DNA of 64,000 bases from Chitinophagaceae bacterium (GTDB taxonomy: Bacteria; Bacteroidota; Bacteroidia; Chitinophagales; UBA10324). A model generated the notes under the pieces. The model searched no databases. It saw only the letters and a list, made by a program, of their open reading frames with translations, and had not been told where the DNA came from. Positions 35,636 to 45,046 of this stretch are shown here, in pieces (the stretch's first letter is position 1; every line of letters begins with the position of its first letter). The stretch is taken from positions 1,658,501 to 1,722,500 of the forward strand of contig JADKFU010000005.1 of assembly GCA_016717285.1 (NCBI GenBank), given 5' to 3'. A program made the translations under genes and the position numbers.

Positions 35636-36991
35636 ATGTTTTACAATCACATCATTGAAACAATTGGAAATACACCTTTGGTTAAGCTGAATAAGGTTAC
35701 CAAAGGGGTAAAAGCAACCGTGCTTGCTAAAGTAGAATCATTCAATCCGGGAAATTCCATCAAAGACAGAATAGGATTGAAAATGGTGGAAGAAGCGGAA
35801 AAGAAAGGATGGTTAAAACCTGGTGGCACCATCATTGAAGGCACTTCCGGTAACACAGGAATGGGACTTGCACTGGCTGCTATCGCGAAAGGATATAAAT
35901 GCATCTTTACTACTACGGATAAACAATCGAAAGAGAAAGCTGATATTTTGAAAGCGGTCGGAGCAGAGGTAATCGTTTGTCCGACCAACGTTGAACCGTC
36001 TGACCCACGCTCGTATTATTCCGTATCAAAAAGATTATCGGAAGAAACACCCAATTCATGGTATCCGAATCAATATGATAATCTTGATAACCGGCTGGCG
36101 CACTATGAATCTACCGGACCGGAAATTTGGAATCAGACGGAAGGAAAAATCACACATCTTGTAGTGGGTTCAGGAACAGGAGGTACTATCACCGGCTGTG
36201 CACAGTATTTGAAAGAAAAGAATCCGGCTATTAAAATTTGGGCAATTGATACCTATGGATCTACCTTAAAAGCATTTCACGAAACAGGCAAAATTGAACA
36301 GAAGGAAATTTATCCTTACATCACAGAAGGAATTGGTGAAGATATTATTCCGAAGAATTATGATTTTACATTAATTGATCTGTTTGAAAAAGTAACGGAT
36401 AAAGATGCGGCATTAATGGCAAGAGAAATTACCCGTAAGGAGGGAATCTTTGTTGGCTATTCCTGTGGTTCCGCGGTTGCCGGATTGATGCAGTTGAAAG
36501 ACAGCCTGAAAGAAGCAGATGTGGTGGTAGTGATTTTTCCGGATCACGGAAGCAGGTATGTCGGCAAAGTTTATAATGATGAATGGATGCGTGATCGCGG
36601 CTGGTTAACTGTGAAAACATTGCGGGATATTATCGAAACAAAAGCCGATAGCAGACTCATTTCTATCGATGCCTCCAGAAATGTTGCTGAAGCAGTGACA
36701 GTAATGAACAGCAATGATATTGATCAACTACCCGTGATGGAGGATGGCAAAATGGTGGGCTCCTTGAGTGAAACCGGTTTACTTAACAAACTTATGTCCG
36801 ATACTTCTTTAAAATCTCATAACGTGAAAGAGGTAATGGAAAAACCTTTTCCGGTGGTTGCCGCAGAAACTACCATTGACAAGCTGAGTGGAATGATGAG
36901 TAAAGAAGTTCCTGCAGTTATTACGCTGGATGGATTGAACAACCTGCACATCATCACTAAATCAGATATCATTCGCGCGCTGTCGAAGTAG
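35636..36991 (+). CDS. cbs: Cystathionine beta-synthase-type PLP enzyme with CBS domain pair
   Basis: A 451-residue enzyme of fold-type II PLP family, joining serine (or acetylserine) with homocysteine or sulfide. The PLP lysine is in FNPGNSIKDRIG, the substrate loop in EGTSGNTGMG, and the phosphate loop in GSGTGGTITG. From about residue 330 a pair of CBS domains follows (ISIDASRNVAEAVTVM, VMEKPFPVV). No heme-binding N-terminal segment. ATG 35636 is chosen over the TTG/ATG at 35591 since it gives the family start MFYNHIIETIGNTPLV. Cysteine synthase activity cannot be excluded. Confidence 0.9.
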   Translation: MFYNHIIETIGNTPLVKLNKVTKGVKATVLAKVESFNPGNSIKDRIGLKMVEEAEKKGWLKPGGTIIEGTSGNTGMGLALAAIAKGYKCIFTTTDKQSKEKADILKAVGAEVIVCPTNVEPSDPRSYYSVSKRLSEETPNSWYPNQYDNLDNRLAHYESTGPEIWNQTEGKITHLVVGSGTGGTITGCAQYLKEKNPAIKIWAIDTYGSTLKAFHETGKIEQKEIYPYITEGIGEDIIPKNYDFTLIDLFEKVTDKDAALMAREITRKEGIFVGYSCGSAVAGLMQLKDSLKEADVVVVIFPDHGSRYVGKVYNDEWMRDRGWLTVKTLRDIIETKADSRLISIDASRNVAEAVTVMNSNDIDQLPVMEDGKMVGSLSETGLLNKLMSDTSLKSHNVKEVMEKPFPVVAAETTIDKLSGMMSKEVPAVITLDGLNNLHIITKSDIIRALSK

Positions 36992-37082
36992 AAGAGAGGC
37001 CCAAAGATTACTCTTTAACATCAACTGAAAATAATGGGTAAACTGAATTAACTGTTCAGACTTATAAATGAAATAAGCCTAA

Positions 37083-37889
37083 ATGAAGCCGTCAACTTTC
37101 TCGCAAAAGTTTAAAGACCAGCTATCGAGAAATATTTCAGTCGTCTTTCCTCCACAGCGAATTGTCTCGCTTGTTCCTTCTCAGACAGAATTACTTTTTG
37201 ATCTTGGGCTGAATGAAGAAGTAGTTGGCATCACAAAATTTTGTGTACATCCTGCGCATCAATTCAAGACAAAATCGAAAGTAGGCGGCACGAAGAATAT
37301 TAATTTAGAAAAGATTATCGCACTTAATCCGGATTTGATTATTGCGAATAAAGAGGAGAATGATGAACTTCAGATTAAGGAATTGTCAGCCCGCTTTCCT
37401 GTATGGATCAGTGATATCAAATCGTTGCAGGATGCTTTTCGGATGATAACAGCTATTGGAGAAATGGTTAACAGGTCGGAAGCGGCCTTGAGGTTGATAC
37501 AGAACATAGATTCAGCATTTGCAAAAGCTGACAACCTTCATCCTCAATTTTCTGCAGCTTATCTTATCTGGCGAAAGCCATATATGGCAGCAGGCAGCGA
37601 CACTTTTATTAACTCGATGATGGAGTTGGCAGGTTTCAAAAATGTGCTTGCCCATCAACTGCGATATCCTGAAATTAATGTAATGCAATTGAAATCGCTT
37701 CAACCACAATTTGTTTTGCTTTCTTCTGAACCATATCCTTTCAGTGATAAGCATGTGCAGGAATTAGAAAAGGAATTGCCCGGAACAAAAGTTTTATTGG
37801 TGGATGGTGAGTTGTTTTCGTGGTATGGAAGCCGCTTATTGAAAGCTGCTGACTACTTCCGGGAAATCAGAAATCACCTTCAATCCTGA
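37083..37889 (+). CDS. BtuF-like helical-backbone metal/cobalamin-binding protein
   Basis: A 268-residue protein of the periplasmic-binding class III fold: RIVSLVPSQTELLFDLGL, VGITKFCVHP, then VGGTKNINLEKIIALNPDLII are typical of BtuF/FhuD-like proteins for vitamin B12 or iron complexes. Strikingly it has no signal peptide or lipobox and begins with a basic, soluble N-terminus, so as written it would stay in the cytoplasm. No ABC permease genes are adjacent. Its ligand is unknown. Family call from N-terminal motifs is firm, role is not. Confidence 0.8.
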   Translation: MKPSTFSQKFKDQLSRNISVVFPPQRIVSLVPSQTELLFDLGLNEEVVGITKFCVHPAHQFKTKSKVGGTKNINLEKIIALNPDLIIANKEENDELQIKELSARFPVWISDIKSLQDAFRMITAIGEMVNRSEAALRLIQNIDSAFAKADNLHPQFSAAYLIWRKPYMAAGSDTFINSMMELAGFKNVLAHQLRYPEINVMQLKSLQPQFVLLSSEPYPFSDKHVQELEKELPGTKVLLVDGELFSWYGSRLLKAADYFREIRNHLQS

Positions 37890-38047
37890 TCGTTCTGAAA
37901 ATAACCTCCTGATCATCCAAGCAGAACATTAGTCCGTGGACGGCGTCCCGCTGATCACGGGTTTTAAGGTTGCCTGGACGCCAGCCATAGACAGATCTTG
38001 TCGTGCACCTTAACAATATCCTGCTGTTCATCCAAACCGAACTTTGT

Positions 38048-38056
38048 TATATTTGC
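38048..38056 (+). promoter_or_regulatory. Bacteroidota -7 promoter element for class I aldolase
   Basis: TATATTTGC matches TAnnTTTGC exactly, 32 bases before the ATG at 38089. Confidence 0.65.
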
Positions 38057-38088
38057 CCTCATAACTAAATTCAAAAAATCAACTTCCT

Positions 38089-39147
38089 ATGTCGTTAAGT
38101 AAGATTACTTCATTGCTCGAAGACAAAGCCGAGTACCTTTTGAATCACATCAGTGGCACCGTGAATAAAGAACTTTTGTATGCACCCGGGCCTGATTTTA
38201 TTGATCGTGTTTTTGCCGGTACCAACCGTAGTAATCAGGTGTTGCGCAGTTTGCAAACAATCTATGGTAACGGAAGATTAGGTGGAACCGGGTACGTATC
38301 TATTCTACCGGTTGATCAGGGTATTGAGCACAGTGCAGGCGCATCATTCGCACCCAATCCAATCTATTTTGATCCTGAAAATATTGTTAAACTCGCAATG
38401 GAAGGTGGCTGTAATGCAGTGGCTTCTACGTATGGTGTGCTTGGTTCAGTAGCACGAAAATATGCGCATAAAATTCCTTTCATTGTTAAGATCAACCACA
38501 ATGAATTTCTTTCCTACCCGAATAAATACGATCAGGTAATGTTTGGCACCATTGAAGACGCCTGGAACATGGGTGCAGTAGCGGTAGGTGCCACCATTTA
38601 TTTTGGAAGTGATGAAGCTACCCGTCAATTACAGGAAGTTTCACAGGCCTTTGAATATGCACATGAGTTGGGAATGGCAACCATTCTTTGGTGCTATCTG
38701 CGCAATTCCGGATATAAAAAAGATGGAATAGATTTTCATACTGCTGCTGATTTAACGGGACAGGCCAATCACCTTGGCGTTACGATTCAGGCAGATATTA
38801 TTAAACAGAAATTGCCAACTAATAATGGCGGTTATGAAGCTTTGAAATTTGGCAAAACGCACCCTAAAGTTTACCGTGAACTCACTACCGAACACCCGAT
38901 TGATCTTTGTCGCTACCAGGTAATCAATTGCTTCATGGGACGTATCGGTCTAATCAATTCCGGCGGCGAATCTAAAGGAGCGTCAGATATGGCGGAAGCG
39001 GTATTCACAGCTATTGTGAACAAAAGAGCAGGTGGACAAGGATTGATAAGTGGAAGAAAAGCCTTCCAGAAACCCATGAATGACGGAGTGGAATTACTGA
39101 ACATGATTCAGGATGTTTATCTTGAAAAGAAAATTGATCTTGCTTAA
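38089..39147 (+). CDS. fbaB: Class I fructose-bisphosphate aldolase (DhnA/FbaB type)
   Basis: A 352-residue glycolytic/gluconeogenic enzyme that reversibly splits fructose-1,6-bisphosphate via a Schiff base. GYVSILPVDQGIEHSAGASF near residue 70, IPFIVKINHNEF, GAVAVGATIYFGS and INSGGESKGASDMAEA are typical of the archaeal-type class I aldolases, and length matches E. coli FbaB. Own promoter 32 bases upstream; followed by accD on the same strand after 112 bases. Confidence 0.92.
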   Translation: MSLSKITSLLEDKAEYLLNHISGTVNKELLYAPGPDFIDRVFAGTNRSNQVLRSLQTIYGNGRLGGTGYVSILPVDQGIEHSAGASFAPNPIYFDPENIVKLAMEGGCNAVASTYGVLGSVARKYAHKIPFIVKINHNEFLSYPNKYDQVMFGTIEDAWNMGAVAVGATIYFGSDEATRQLQEVSQAFEYAHELGMATILWCYLRNSGYKKDGIDFHTAADLTGQANHLGVTIQADIIKQKLPTNNGGYEALKFGKTHPKVYRELTTEHPIDLCRYQVINCFMGRIGLINSGGESKGASDMAEAVFTAIVNKRAGGQGLISGRKAFQKPMNDGVELLNMIQDVYLEKKIDLA

Positions 39148-39259
39148 CACGCTGAATGTTGATGGCTTAAATTATTCACTTGTATTAGCAATTTGTTGCT
39201 AATGCCTGCTGAAAAGTTTTGAAAAAGATGTGATTTCTCTGGTAGTCAATACAAATTAA

Positions 39260-40108
39260 ATGGCCTGGTTTAAAAGGAGCAAAGAAGGAATAACCACCAC
39301 AACAGAGGAAAAACTCGAAGTTCCGGAAGGGTTATGGTGGAAGTGTCCTTCCTGTAAAAAGACAATACCGACAGACGATCTCAAGAAAAATAAATACGTC
39401 TGTATCAATTGCAACTATCATCCACGAATTAATTCAGTGGAGTACTTCGAAATATTGTTCGACAAGGAATACAAGCCTTTATTTGAGGACTTACGCCCAC
39501 GCGATTTGTTGGGATTTAAGGACTTAAAAAGTTATCAGGATCGTCTTGACGATGCTGCCAAAAAGGTAAATGTATCTGAAGCTATTTCAGTAGCTTCCGG
39601 TAAAATAAATGGGAAGAAACTGGTGTGCGCCTGCATGAATTTTAATTTCATTGGAGGATCCATGGGAAGTGTGGTCGGAGAGCGGATTTCATCGGCCATA
39701 GATCATTGCATCAAGACAAGAGCACCATTGCTGATTATTTCCAAATCAGGAGGAGCAAGGATGATGGAAGCTGCGTTTTCGCTGATGCAATTGGCAAAGA
39801 CGGCTGCAAAACTTACCCAGCTTGCGGAAGCAAAACTTCCATTCATTTCCTTGATGACTGACCCTACAACAGGTGGAGTAACAGCTTCATTTGCAATGCT
39901 CGGAGATTTGAATATTGCTGAACCGGAGGCACTCATTGGATTTGCAGGACCCAGGGTAATCAAGGAAACTATTAAAAAGGACCTCCCGAAAGGCTTTCAA
40001 CGTTCCGAATTTTTGCTTGAACATGGATTTCTTGATTTTATCGTGGATAGGAAAGAACTCAAAGACCGGCTTTCTGATGTAATAGTCATACTGATGAACG
40101 AGAAATAG
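39260..40108 (+). CDS. accD: Acetyl-CoA carboxylase carboxyltransferase subunit beta
   Basis: A 282-residue subunit of the fatty-acid-initiating carboxylase. The N-terminal zinc ribbon CPSCKKTI...CINC (about residues 29-51) and crotonase-like core (GGSMGSVVGERI, ISKSGGARMMEA, DPTTGGVTASFAMLGD, GFAGPRVI) are intact. accA is not in the window. Length and start are normal for Bacteroidota. Confidence 0.96.
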   Translation: MAWFKRSKEGITTTTEEKLEVPEGLWWKCPSCKKTIPTDDLKKNKYVCINCNYHPRINSVEYFEILFDKEYKPLFEDLRPRDLLGFKDLKSYQDRLDDAAKKVNVSEAISVASGKINGKKLVCACMNFNFIGGSMGSVVGERISSAIDHCIKTRAPLLIISKSGGARMMEAAFSLMQLAKTAAKLTQLAEAKLPFISLMTDPTTGGVTASFAMLGDLNIAEPEALIGFAGPRVIKETIKKDLPKGFQRSEFLLEHGFLDFIVDRKELKDRLSDVIVILMNEK

Positions 40109-40249
40109 GTAATCCTTGACCTTTTGATAGTTTATAAGGACTGATATTTCACCTTATCGATTGAATAATCAAATTGGAAATTTGCTTTAGATCGCGGTTT
40201 CGGTCATCTTGTTAACCAAAATAAGTGCTCCTTGCTAAAGAAAAACCTT

Positions 40250-40258
40250 TATATTTGC
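40250..40258 (+). promoter_or_regulatory. Bacteroidota -7 promoter element for rpsO
   Basis: TATATTTGC matches TAnnTTTGC exactly, 34 bases before the rpsO ATG; a TTG at 40232-40234 could belong to the -33 region. Confidence 0.65.
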
Positions 40259-40292
40259 GCGTTTTAAAAATCAGAAAAAAGAATTAATTCAA

Positions 40293-40562
40293 ATGGAATT
40301 AACGAAAGAAAGAAAGACAGAAATCATTAAGAATTTCGGCGGCTCTGAAAAAAATACAGGTTCAGCCGAAGCGCAAGTTGCGATGTTGACGGAGAGAATT
40401 AACCACATCTCTGGCCATTTGGATGGTCAAAAGAAGGACTACAATTCTTCACGGTCATTATTGAAATTGGTTGGTCAGCGTAAACGGCTGTTAAAGTATT
40501 TGCAGGAAACCAATCTAACATCTTACAGGAAGCTTATAGAAAAGCTCAATCTCCGCAAATAA
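40293..40562 (+). CDS. rpsO: 30S ribosomal protein S15
   Basis: An 89-residue protein of the small ribosomal subunit; binds 16S rRNA central domain. GSAEAQVAMLTERINHIS and LVGQRKRLLKYL are the conserved S15 blocks and length is standard. Lies just before pnp, the classic rpsO-pnp order, with 141 bases between. A short inverted repeat (GTCAGC/GCTGAC, 40579-40593) follows it. Confidence 0.97.
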   Translation: MELTKERKTEIIKNFGGSEKNTGSAEAQVAMLTERINHISGHLDGQKKDYNSSRSLLKLVGQRKRLLKYLQETNLTSYRKLIEKLNLRK

Positions 40563-40703
40563 TAACCATTCATAAAGTTGTCAGCATTGCTGACGGATTC
40601 ACTATTTTCTAACCCGTTATGAGATATGCGCCTGTTGTGTAGCGCAATTTGCTGTAGCATCTGACTTTCAGCACCTCTCTAAACATACTTTTAATCCAAT
40701 AAC

Positions 40704-42833
40704 ATGAGCAAAATTGCAATTAGCAAAACCTTTGATGGGGGTGACGGCAAACCAATCACTATTGAAACCGGTAAATTAGCTACACAGGCCGATGGCGCGG
40801 TGCTCGTTCGTCAGGGTAACTGCATGATTCTGGCAACAGTTGTTTCTAAAGAAGAAGTAAAAGAAGGACAGGATTTTTTCCCGCTTTCTGTTGATTACCA
40901 GGAAAAGTTTGCTTCTGCCGGCAGAATTCCAGGCGGATTTTTCCGTCGCGAAGCACGACTTTCAGATTATGAAATATTAATTAGCCGATTAGTTGATCGC
41001 GCATTAAGACCTTTATTTCCAGAGGATTATCTTTATGACACTCAAGTAATAATTACGTTACTTTCTGCTGACCAGACTATCATGCCTGATTCTTTGGTTG
41101 CACTTGCCGCATCAGCAGCGTTAACAGTTTCTAATATTCCTTTCAATGGACCTATTTCAGAAGTTCGGGTTTGTAAAATTGACGGCAAATTTGTGGTGAA
41201 CCCTGCCAAGCAGGAAATTGACAAAGCGGATCTTGATATTATTGTTGCCGGCTCAGCAGGCAGTATCGTAATGGTGGAAGGCGAGGCCAAAGAAGTATCT
41301 GAGGCGGATATGCTGGAAGGAATCAAGGTGGGCCACGAAGCTATTAAATTGCATTGCCAGGCACAATTGGAGCTGGCTGCCTTATGCGGAGGTAAGAAGC
41401 CATTTAGGGAATACGAAAAAGCAGCTCAAAGTCAGGAGATCAAAGATAAGGTTACTGAAGCTTTCAAAGACAAAGTTTACCAGGTTGCAAAATCCGGTGC
41501 CTCAAAATCAGATCGTAAATCAGCCTTCGGTGCGATAAAAGAGGAGCTAAAAGCAATGGTAGCTGATTGGGAGAACGATACTGAAATTAAATTAGCTAAA
41601 AAATACTTCAGTGATCTGGAATATGATGTAATCAGAAACCTGATTCTCGATGAAGGCATTAGACTGGATGGAAGAAAAACGGATCAGGTTCGTGCAATCT
41701 GGACAGAAACTGACTATCTGCCTTCTGCCCACGGGTCTGCAATTTTTACGCGGGGTGAGACGCAATCTTTAACTACAGTAACGCTCGGTACCAAGCTCGA
41801 TGAACTGATGCTGGATAAAGCAATGGAATTGGTTTACACCAAATTTATCCTTCATTATAATTTTCCTGCTTTTTCAACTGGTGAAGTAAAACCGAATCGT
41901 GGCCCGGGACGACGCGAAGTAGGTCATGGTAATCTTGCTATGCGCTCATTGAAAAACATGCTGCCCGGAGGAGATGATAATCCATATACCATCCGAGTGG
42001 TATCTGATATTCTCGAATCCAACGGTTCCTCCTCAATGGCAACCGTTTGCGCCGGATCACTGGCACTTTTTGATGCAGGCATTAAGATGAAGAGCCACGT
42101 TTCAGGCATAGCAATGGGATTAATTACCCGGGAAGATGGAAAAGTGGCCATCCTTTCTGATATATTGGGAGATGAAGATCACTTAGGTGATATGGATTTT
42201 AAAGTTACCGGAACGGAGAAGGGTATATGCGGCTGTCAGATGGATATCAAGGTACAAGGGTTGAGTTTTGAAACAATGTTTAAGGCATTGGAACAGGCGA
42301 AGCAGGGAAGGTTACACATACTGGGTATCCTGAATGAAGCAATGCCGGCTCCGAGAGAAGATTACAAACCACATGCGCCAAGAATCATCAAAATCATGAT
42401 CCCGCGTGAATTTATCGGTGCTGTAATTGGTCCCGGTGGTAAAGTAATTCAGGAGATGCAACGTGAAACCGGAACCACCATTAATATTTCTGAAGTAGGT
42501 GACGAAGGGGAAGTACTGATAGCATCTGCAAATAAGGAATCTATTGACAAGGCCTTAACAAGAATTAGGGGAATTATTGCCATTCCTCAACCTGGGGAAG
42601 TATATGATGCGAAGGTGAAATCAATTATGCCTTATGGCGCATTCGTTGAGTTTTTGCCAGGTAAAGAAGGTCTTCTTCACATTTCAGAAGTTTCAAACAA
42701 ACGACTTGAAACAATGGAAGGAGTTATGAACGTAGGAGATATTATTAAAGTGAAACTTCTCGATGTGGATAAGAAAACAGGAAAATTCAAACTTTCAAGC
42801 AAGGCACTGATGGAAAATTCATCGCAGAATTGA
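40704..42833 (+). CDS. pnp: Polyribonucleotide nucleotidyltransferase (PNPase)
   Basis: A 709-residue 3'-5' phosphorolytic exoribonuclease. Two RNase PH-like domains (first with SVDYQEKFASAGRIPGGFFR, second with FTRGETQSLTTVTLG and GRREVGHGNLAMRS), a KH domain (IGAVIGPGGKVIQEM, about residue 572) and an S1 domain (AKVKSIMPYGAFVEFLPGKE) at the C-terminus. Complete architecture. Ends with a clear intrinsic terminator 40 bases downstream. Confidence 0.97.
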   Translation: MSKIAISKTFDGGDGKPITIETGKLATQADGAVLVRQGNCMILATVVSKEEVKEGQDFFPLSVDYQEKFASAGRIPGGFFRREARLSDYEILISRLVDRALRPLFPEDYLYDTQVIITLLSADQTIMPDSLVALAASAALTVSNIPFNGPISEVRVCKIDGKFVVNPAKQEIDKADLDIIVAGSAGSIVMVEGEAKEVSEADMLEGIKVGHEAIKLHCQAQLELAALCGGKKPFREYEKAAQSQEIKDKVTEAFKDKVYQVAKSGASKSDRKSAFGAIKEELKAMVADWENDTEIKLAKKYFSDLEYDVIRNLILDEGIRLDGRKTDQVRAIWTETDYLPSAHGSAIFTRGETQSLTTVTLGTKLDELMLDKAMELVYTKFILHYNFPAFSTGEVKPNRGPGRREVGHGNLAMRSLKNMLPGGDDNPYTIRVVSDILESNGSSSMATVCAGSLALFDAGIKMKSHVSGIAMGLITREDGKVAILSDILGDEDHLGDMDFKVTGTEKGICGCQMDIKVQGLSFETMFKALEQAKQGRLHILGILNEAMPAPREDYKPHAPRIIKIMIPREFIGAVIGPGGKVIQEMQRETGTTINISEVGDEGEVLIASANKESIDKALTRIRGIIAIPQPGEVYDAKVKSIMPYGAFVEFLPGKEGLLHISEVSNKRLETMEGVMNVGDIIKVKLLDVDKKTGKFKLSSKALMENSSQN

Positions 42834-43142
42834 TTGATTTTCAGACATAAAGAAGCTGTTTTAAATAGCTTGGAAGCAGGAATCGGTAAAGTCGGTTCCT
42901 GCTTTTTTTATGAACATCCTTTAAGTCAAGCAACATTTCCTCAGGTCTTTCTGTCTTGAAAAGTCAGTTAATAGGCTATTTTTTGAAACTCTTTTGTCAC
43001 CCGCTGGTCAAACATTGATTGCTGACTAAACTATGGCGAAGTTTTTGTTCGGTTTAGTTTTTTTTGTGCGTAAAATCAACTGCTATTCAGAACTAAAAGA
43101 ATGTGCCCGTTGTATTTGTTCATGTTGTAAAATCATTTGACG
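42834..43142. other. Intergenic region before rpoD-type sigma gene
   Basis: Contains the pnp terminator and then about 230 bases upstream of the sigma factor gene. No exact -7 element was seen; TGTATTTG at 43111-43118 differs from TAnnTTTG at one position and could be the promoter. Nothing else. Confidence 0.5.
42874..42909 (+). terminator. Intrinsic terminator of pnp
   Basis: AAGCAGGAA and TTCCTGCTT form a 9-bp stem around a 13-base loop and run into seven T. Confidence 0.85.
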
Positions 43143-44006
43143 ATGAGACAGTTAAAAATTACCCAACAAATCACTGCTCGTGATAACGATTCTCTGGAGA
43201 AATATCTTCAGGAGATAGGAAAGATGAGCCTGATTACGCCGGAAGAAGAGGTTTCGCTTGCGAGGAAGATTAGAATGGGTGATCAGAGTGCTTTGGAAAA
43301 GATGACGAAGGCAAACCTTCGTTTCGTAGTGTCTGTCGCAAAACAATACCAACACCAGGGATTGTCTCTCAGCGATCTTATAAACGAAGGCAACATCGGA
43401 CTGATCAAAGCGGCACAACGATTTGATGAATCAAAAGGATTTAAATTTATTTCCTATGCAGTTTGGTGGATCCGCCAGTCAATTTTGCAGGCATTGGTAG
43501 AGCAATCGAGAATGGTTCGTTTACCTCTCAACAAAGTGGGATCATTGAGCAAACTGAACAAAATCATGATACACTTTGAACAGCAACATGAAAGAGAGCC
43601 CAGTCATGATGAACTTGCAGACATCATGAATGTATCAGCCAAGGAAATTACTGAAATGATGAAAGGAGCAGGAAAACACCTTTCCATGGATGCTCCGATT
43701 AAAGAAAATGAAGAAGGCACCATGATAGAATTTTATCAGGATTCTGATTCTAAACCGGTGGATGAAGATTTGGCAAAGGAGTCGTTAAAGAAAGATATCA
43801 AACGAGTGCTTTCCACCATGAATAAACGGGACGCGGATATTGTAAGCTGCTTCTTTGGAGTAAATGGTGAATTGCCCATGAACCTGGATGAAATCGGACA
43901 GCGCTTCGGGTTAACCCGTGAACGCGTTCGCCAGATAAAGGAGAAGGCGATTCGCAGGTTGCGCAAGTTGAAGTCTGCCCGCACGCTCAGGACTTACCTT
44001 GGATAA
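43143..44006 (+). CDS. rpoD: Primary RNA polymerase sigma factor (RpoD/SigA type)
   Basis: A 287-residue sigma-70 protein, the short form usual for Bacteroidota (no long N-terminal region 1.1). Region 1.2 (DNDSLEKYLQEIGKMSLIT), region 2 (GFKFISYAVWWIRQSI), region 3, and region 4.2 helix-turn-helix (LDEIGQRFGLTRERVRQIKE) are complete. Should be the factor that reads the TAnnTTTG promoters in this window. ATG 43143 is preferred to the TTG two codons earlier. A strong terminator follows. Confidence 0.95.
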   Translation: MRQLKITQQITARDNDSLEKYLQEIGKMSLITPEEEVSLARKIRMGDQSALEKMTKANLRFVVSVAKQYQHQGLSLSDLINEGNIGLIKAAQRFDESKGFKFISYAVWWIRQSILQALVEQSRMVRLPLNKVGSLSKLNKIMIHFEQQHEREPSHDELADIMNVSAKEITEMMKGAGKHLSMDAPIKENEEGTMIEFYQDSDSKPVDEDLAKESLKKDIKRVLSTMNKRDADIVSCFFGVNGELPMNLDEIGQRFGLTRERVRQIKEKAIRRLRKLKSARTLRTYLG

Positions 44007-44041
44007 TAGATTTCAATAAGCAAATATTATTGTCGTAAAAA

Positions 44042-44078
44042 AAGAAGGGCCGCTATCGTTAGCGGCCCTTCTTTTTTT
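44042..44078. terminator. Strong bidirectional intrinsic terminator between rpoD and fabI
   Basis: AAGAAGGGCCGCTA and TAGCGGCCCTTCTT form a perfect 14-bp stem with a TCGT loop, T-run on the plus side and A-run (T on the minus strand) on the other, between convergent genes. Confidence 0.92.
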
Positions 44079-44108
44079 AGCATTTCTATTTTCAATCTAA
44101 TAATTTCT

Positions 44109-44930
44109 TTAATCCGCTTTGTTCTTAAACAACTCCATCATTTTCCCACTCACACCCGTCAGCGAATAACCACCATCATGAAACAAGTTCTGCATGGTGA
44201 TTTTTTTGGTTAAATCAGAAAACATGGTAACACAGTAGTCGGCACATTCATCGGCAGTTGCATTGCCCAGTGGTGACATCGCTTCCGCATAATTGAAAAA
44301 AATATCAAATCCAGCTACGCCGGAACCGGCGGTGGTGTAAGTAGGAGATTGAGAAATAGTATTCACACGCACTTTTTTCTTCACGCCATAATGATAACCC
44401 CAGCTTCGTGCAACCGATTCAAGCAATGCCTTGGCATCTGCCATATCGTTGTAATTAGGGAATACACGCTGAGCTGCAATATAGCTTAGCGCAAGCACAG
44501 AGGCATTTTCATTCAGTGCATCAAGCTGATAGAAACTTTGAATAATTTTATGCAGGGAAAGTGCAGAAATATCCATCGTCTTCAGCATGAATTCATGATT
44601 CAGTTCGGTGTAAGGTTTGTTCTTTCTCACATTCGGTGACATGCCGATAGAATGCAGTACAAAATCAATCGGTCCGCCATGAATTTCCAGCGTGCGTTGT
44701 ACAAGTTTCGTCAGGTCTTCTACACTGGTAGCATCAGCGGGAATAATTTCGGCATTAACCGCGGTAGCCAATTCAGCTATTTTACCCATTCGCATAGCAA
44801 TTGGCGCATTTGACAAGGTGAGTATTGCACCTTCTTCATGACAACGCATGGCAACTTTCCAGGCAATCGAACTTTCGTCCAATGCTCCGAAAATGAGTCC
44901 TTTCTTTCCTTTCAATAAGTTATACGGCAT
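44109..44930 (-). CDS. fabI: Enoyl-[acyl-carrier-protein] reductase (NADH), FabI
   Basis: A 273-residue short-chain-dehydrogenase-type enzyme that completes fatty-acid elongation cycles. Start MPYNLLKGKKGLIFGALDES at ATG 44930; the frame runs to 44948 but the first residues are not family-like. Catalytic Tyr and Lys have the FabI-specific Y-x6-K spacing in NYNDMADAKA. The Rossmann N-terminus GALDESSIAWKVA matches. A TACATTTG element lies 16-23 bases upstream on its strand (44946-44953). Confidence 0.95.
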   Translation of the reverse strand: MPYNLLKGKKGLIFGALDESSIAWKVAMRCHEEGAILTLSNAPIAMRMGKIAELATAVNAEIIPADATSVEDLTKLVQRTLEIHGGPIDFVLHSIGMSPNVRKNKPYTELNHEFMLKTMDISALSLHKIIQSFYQLDALNENASVLALSYIAAQRVFPNYNDMADAKALLESVARSWGYHYGVKKKVRVNTISQSPTYTTAGSGVAGFDIFFNYAEAMSPLGNATADECADYCVTMFSDLTKKITMQNLFHDGGYSLTGVSGKMMELFKNKAD

Positions 44931-45046
44931 GGTAGCTGGTTTTAACAAATGTAATTATCAATTTGGAATTAGCTGAATTGAATTCGCAAATTGCTTAATT
45001 GTTGATTGGTTTAATGGTGGCAGCGAAGCCAATGGAGATGATCCGG

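Noticed and set aside
37890..38040. Possible structured RNA or remnant between the BtuF-like gene and the aldolase
   Set aside because: Two weakly similar stretches (CTGATCATCCAAGCAGAAC and CTGTTCATCCAAACCGAAC) were seen, but no consistent fold, motif or gene could be supported.
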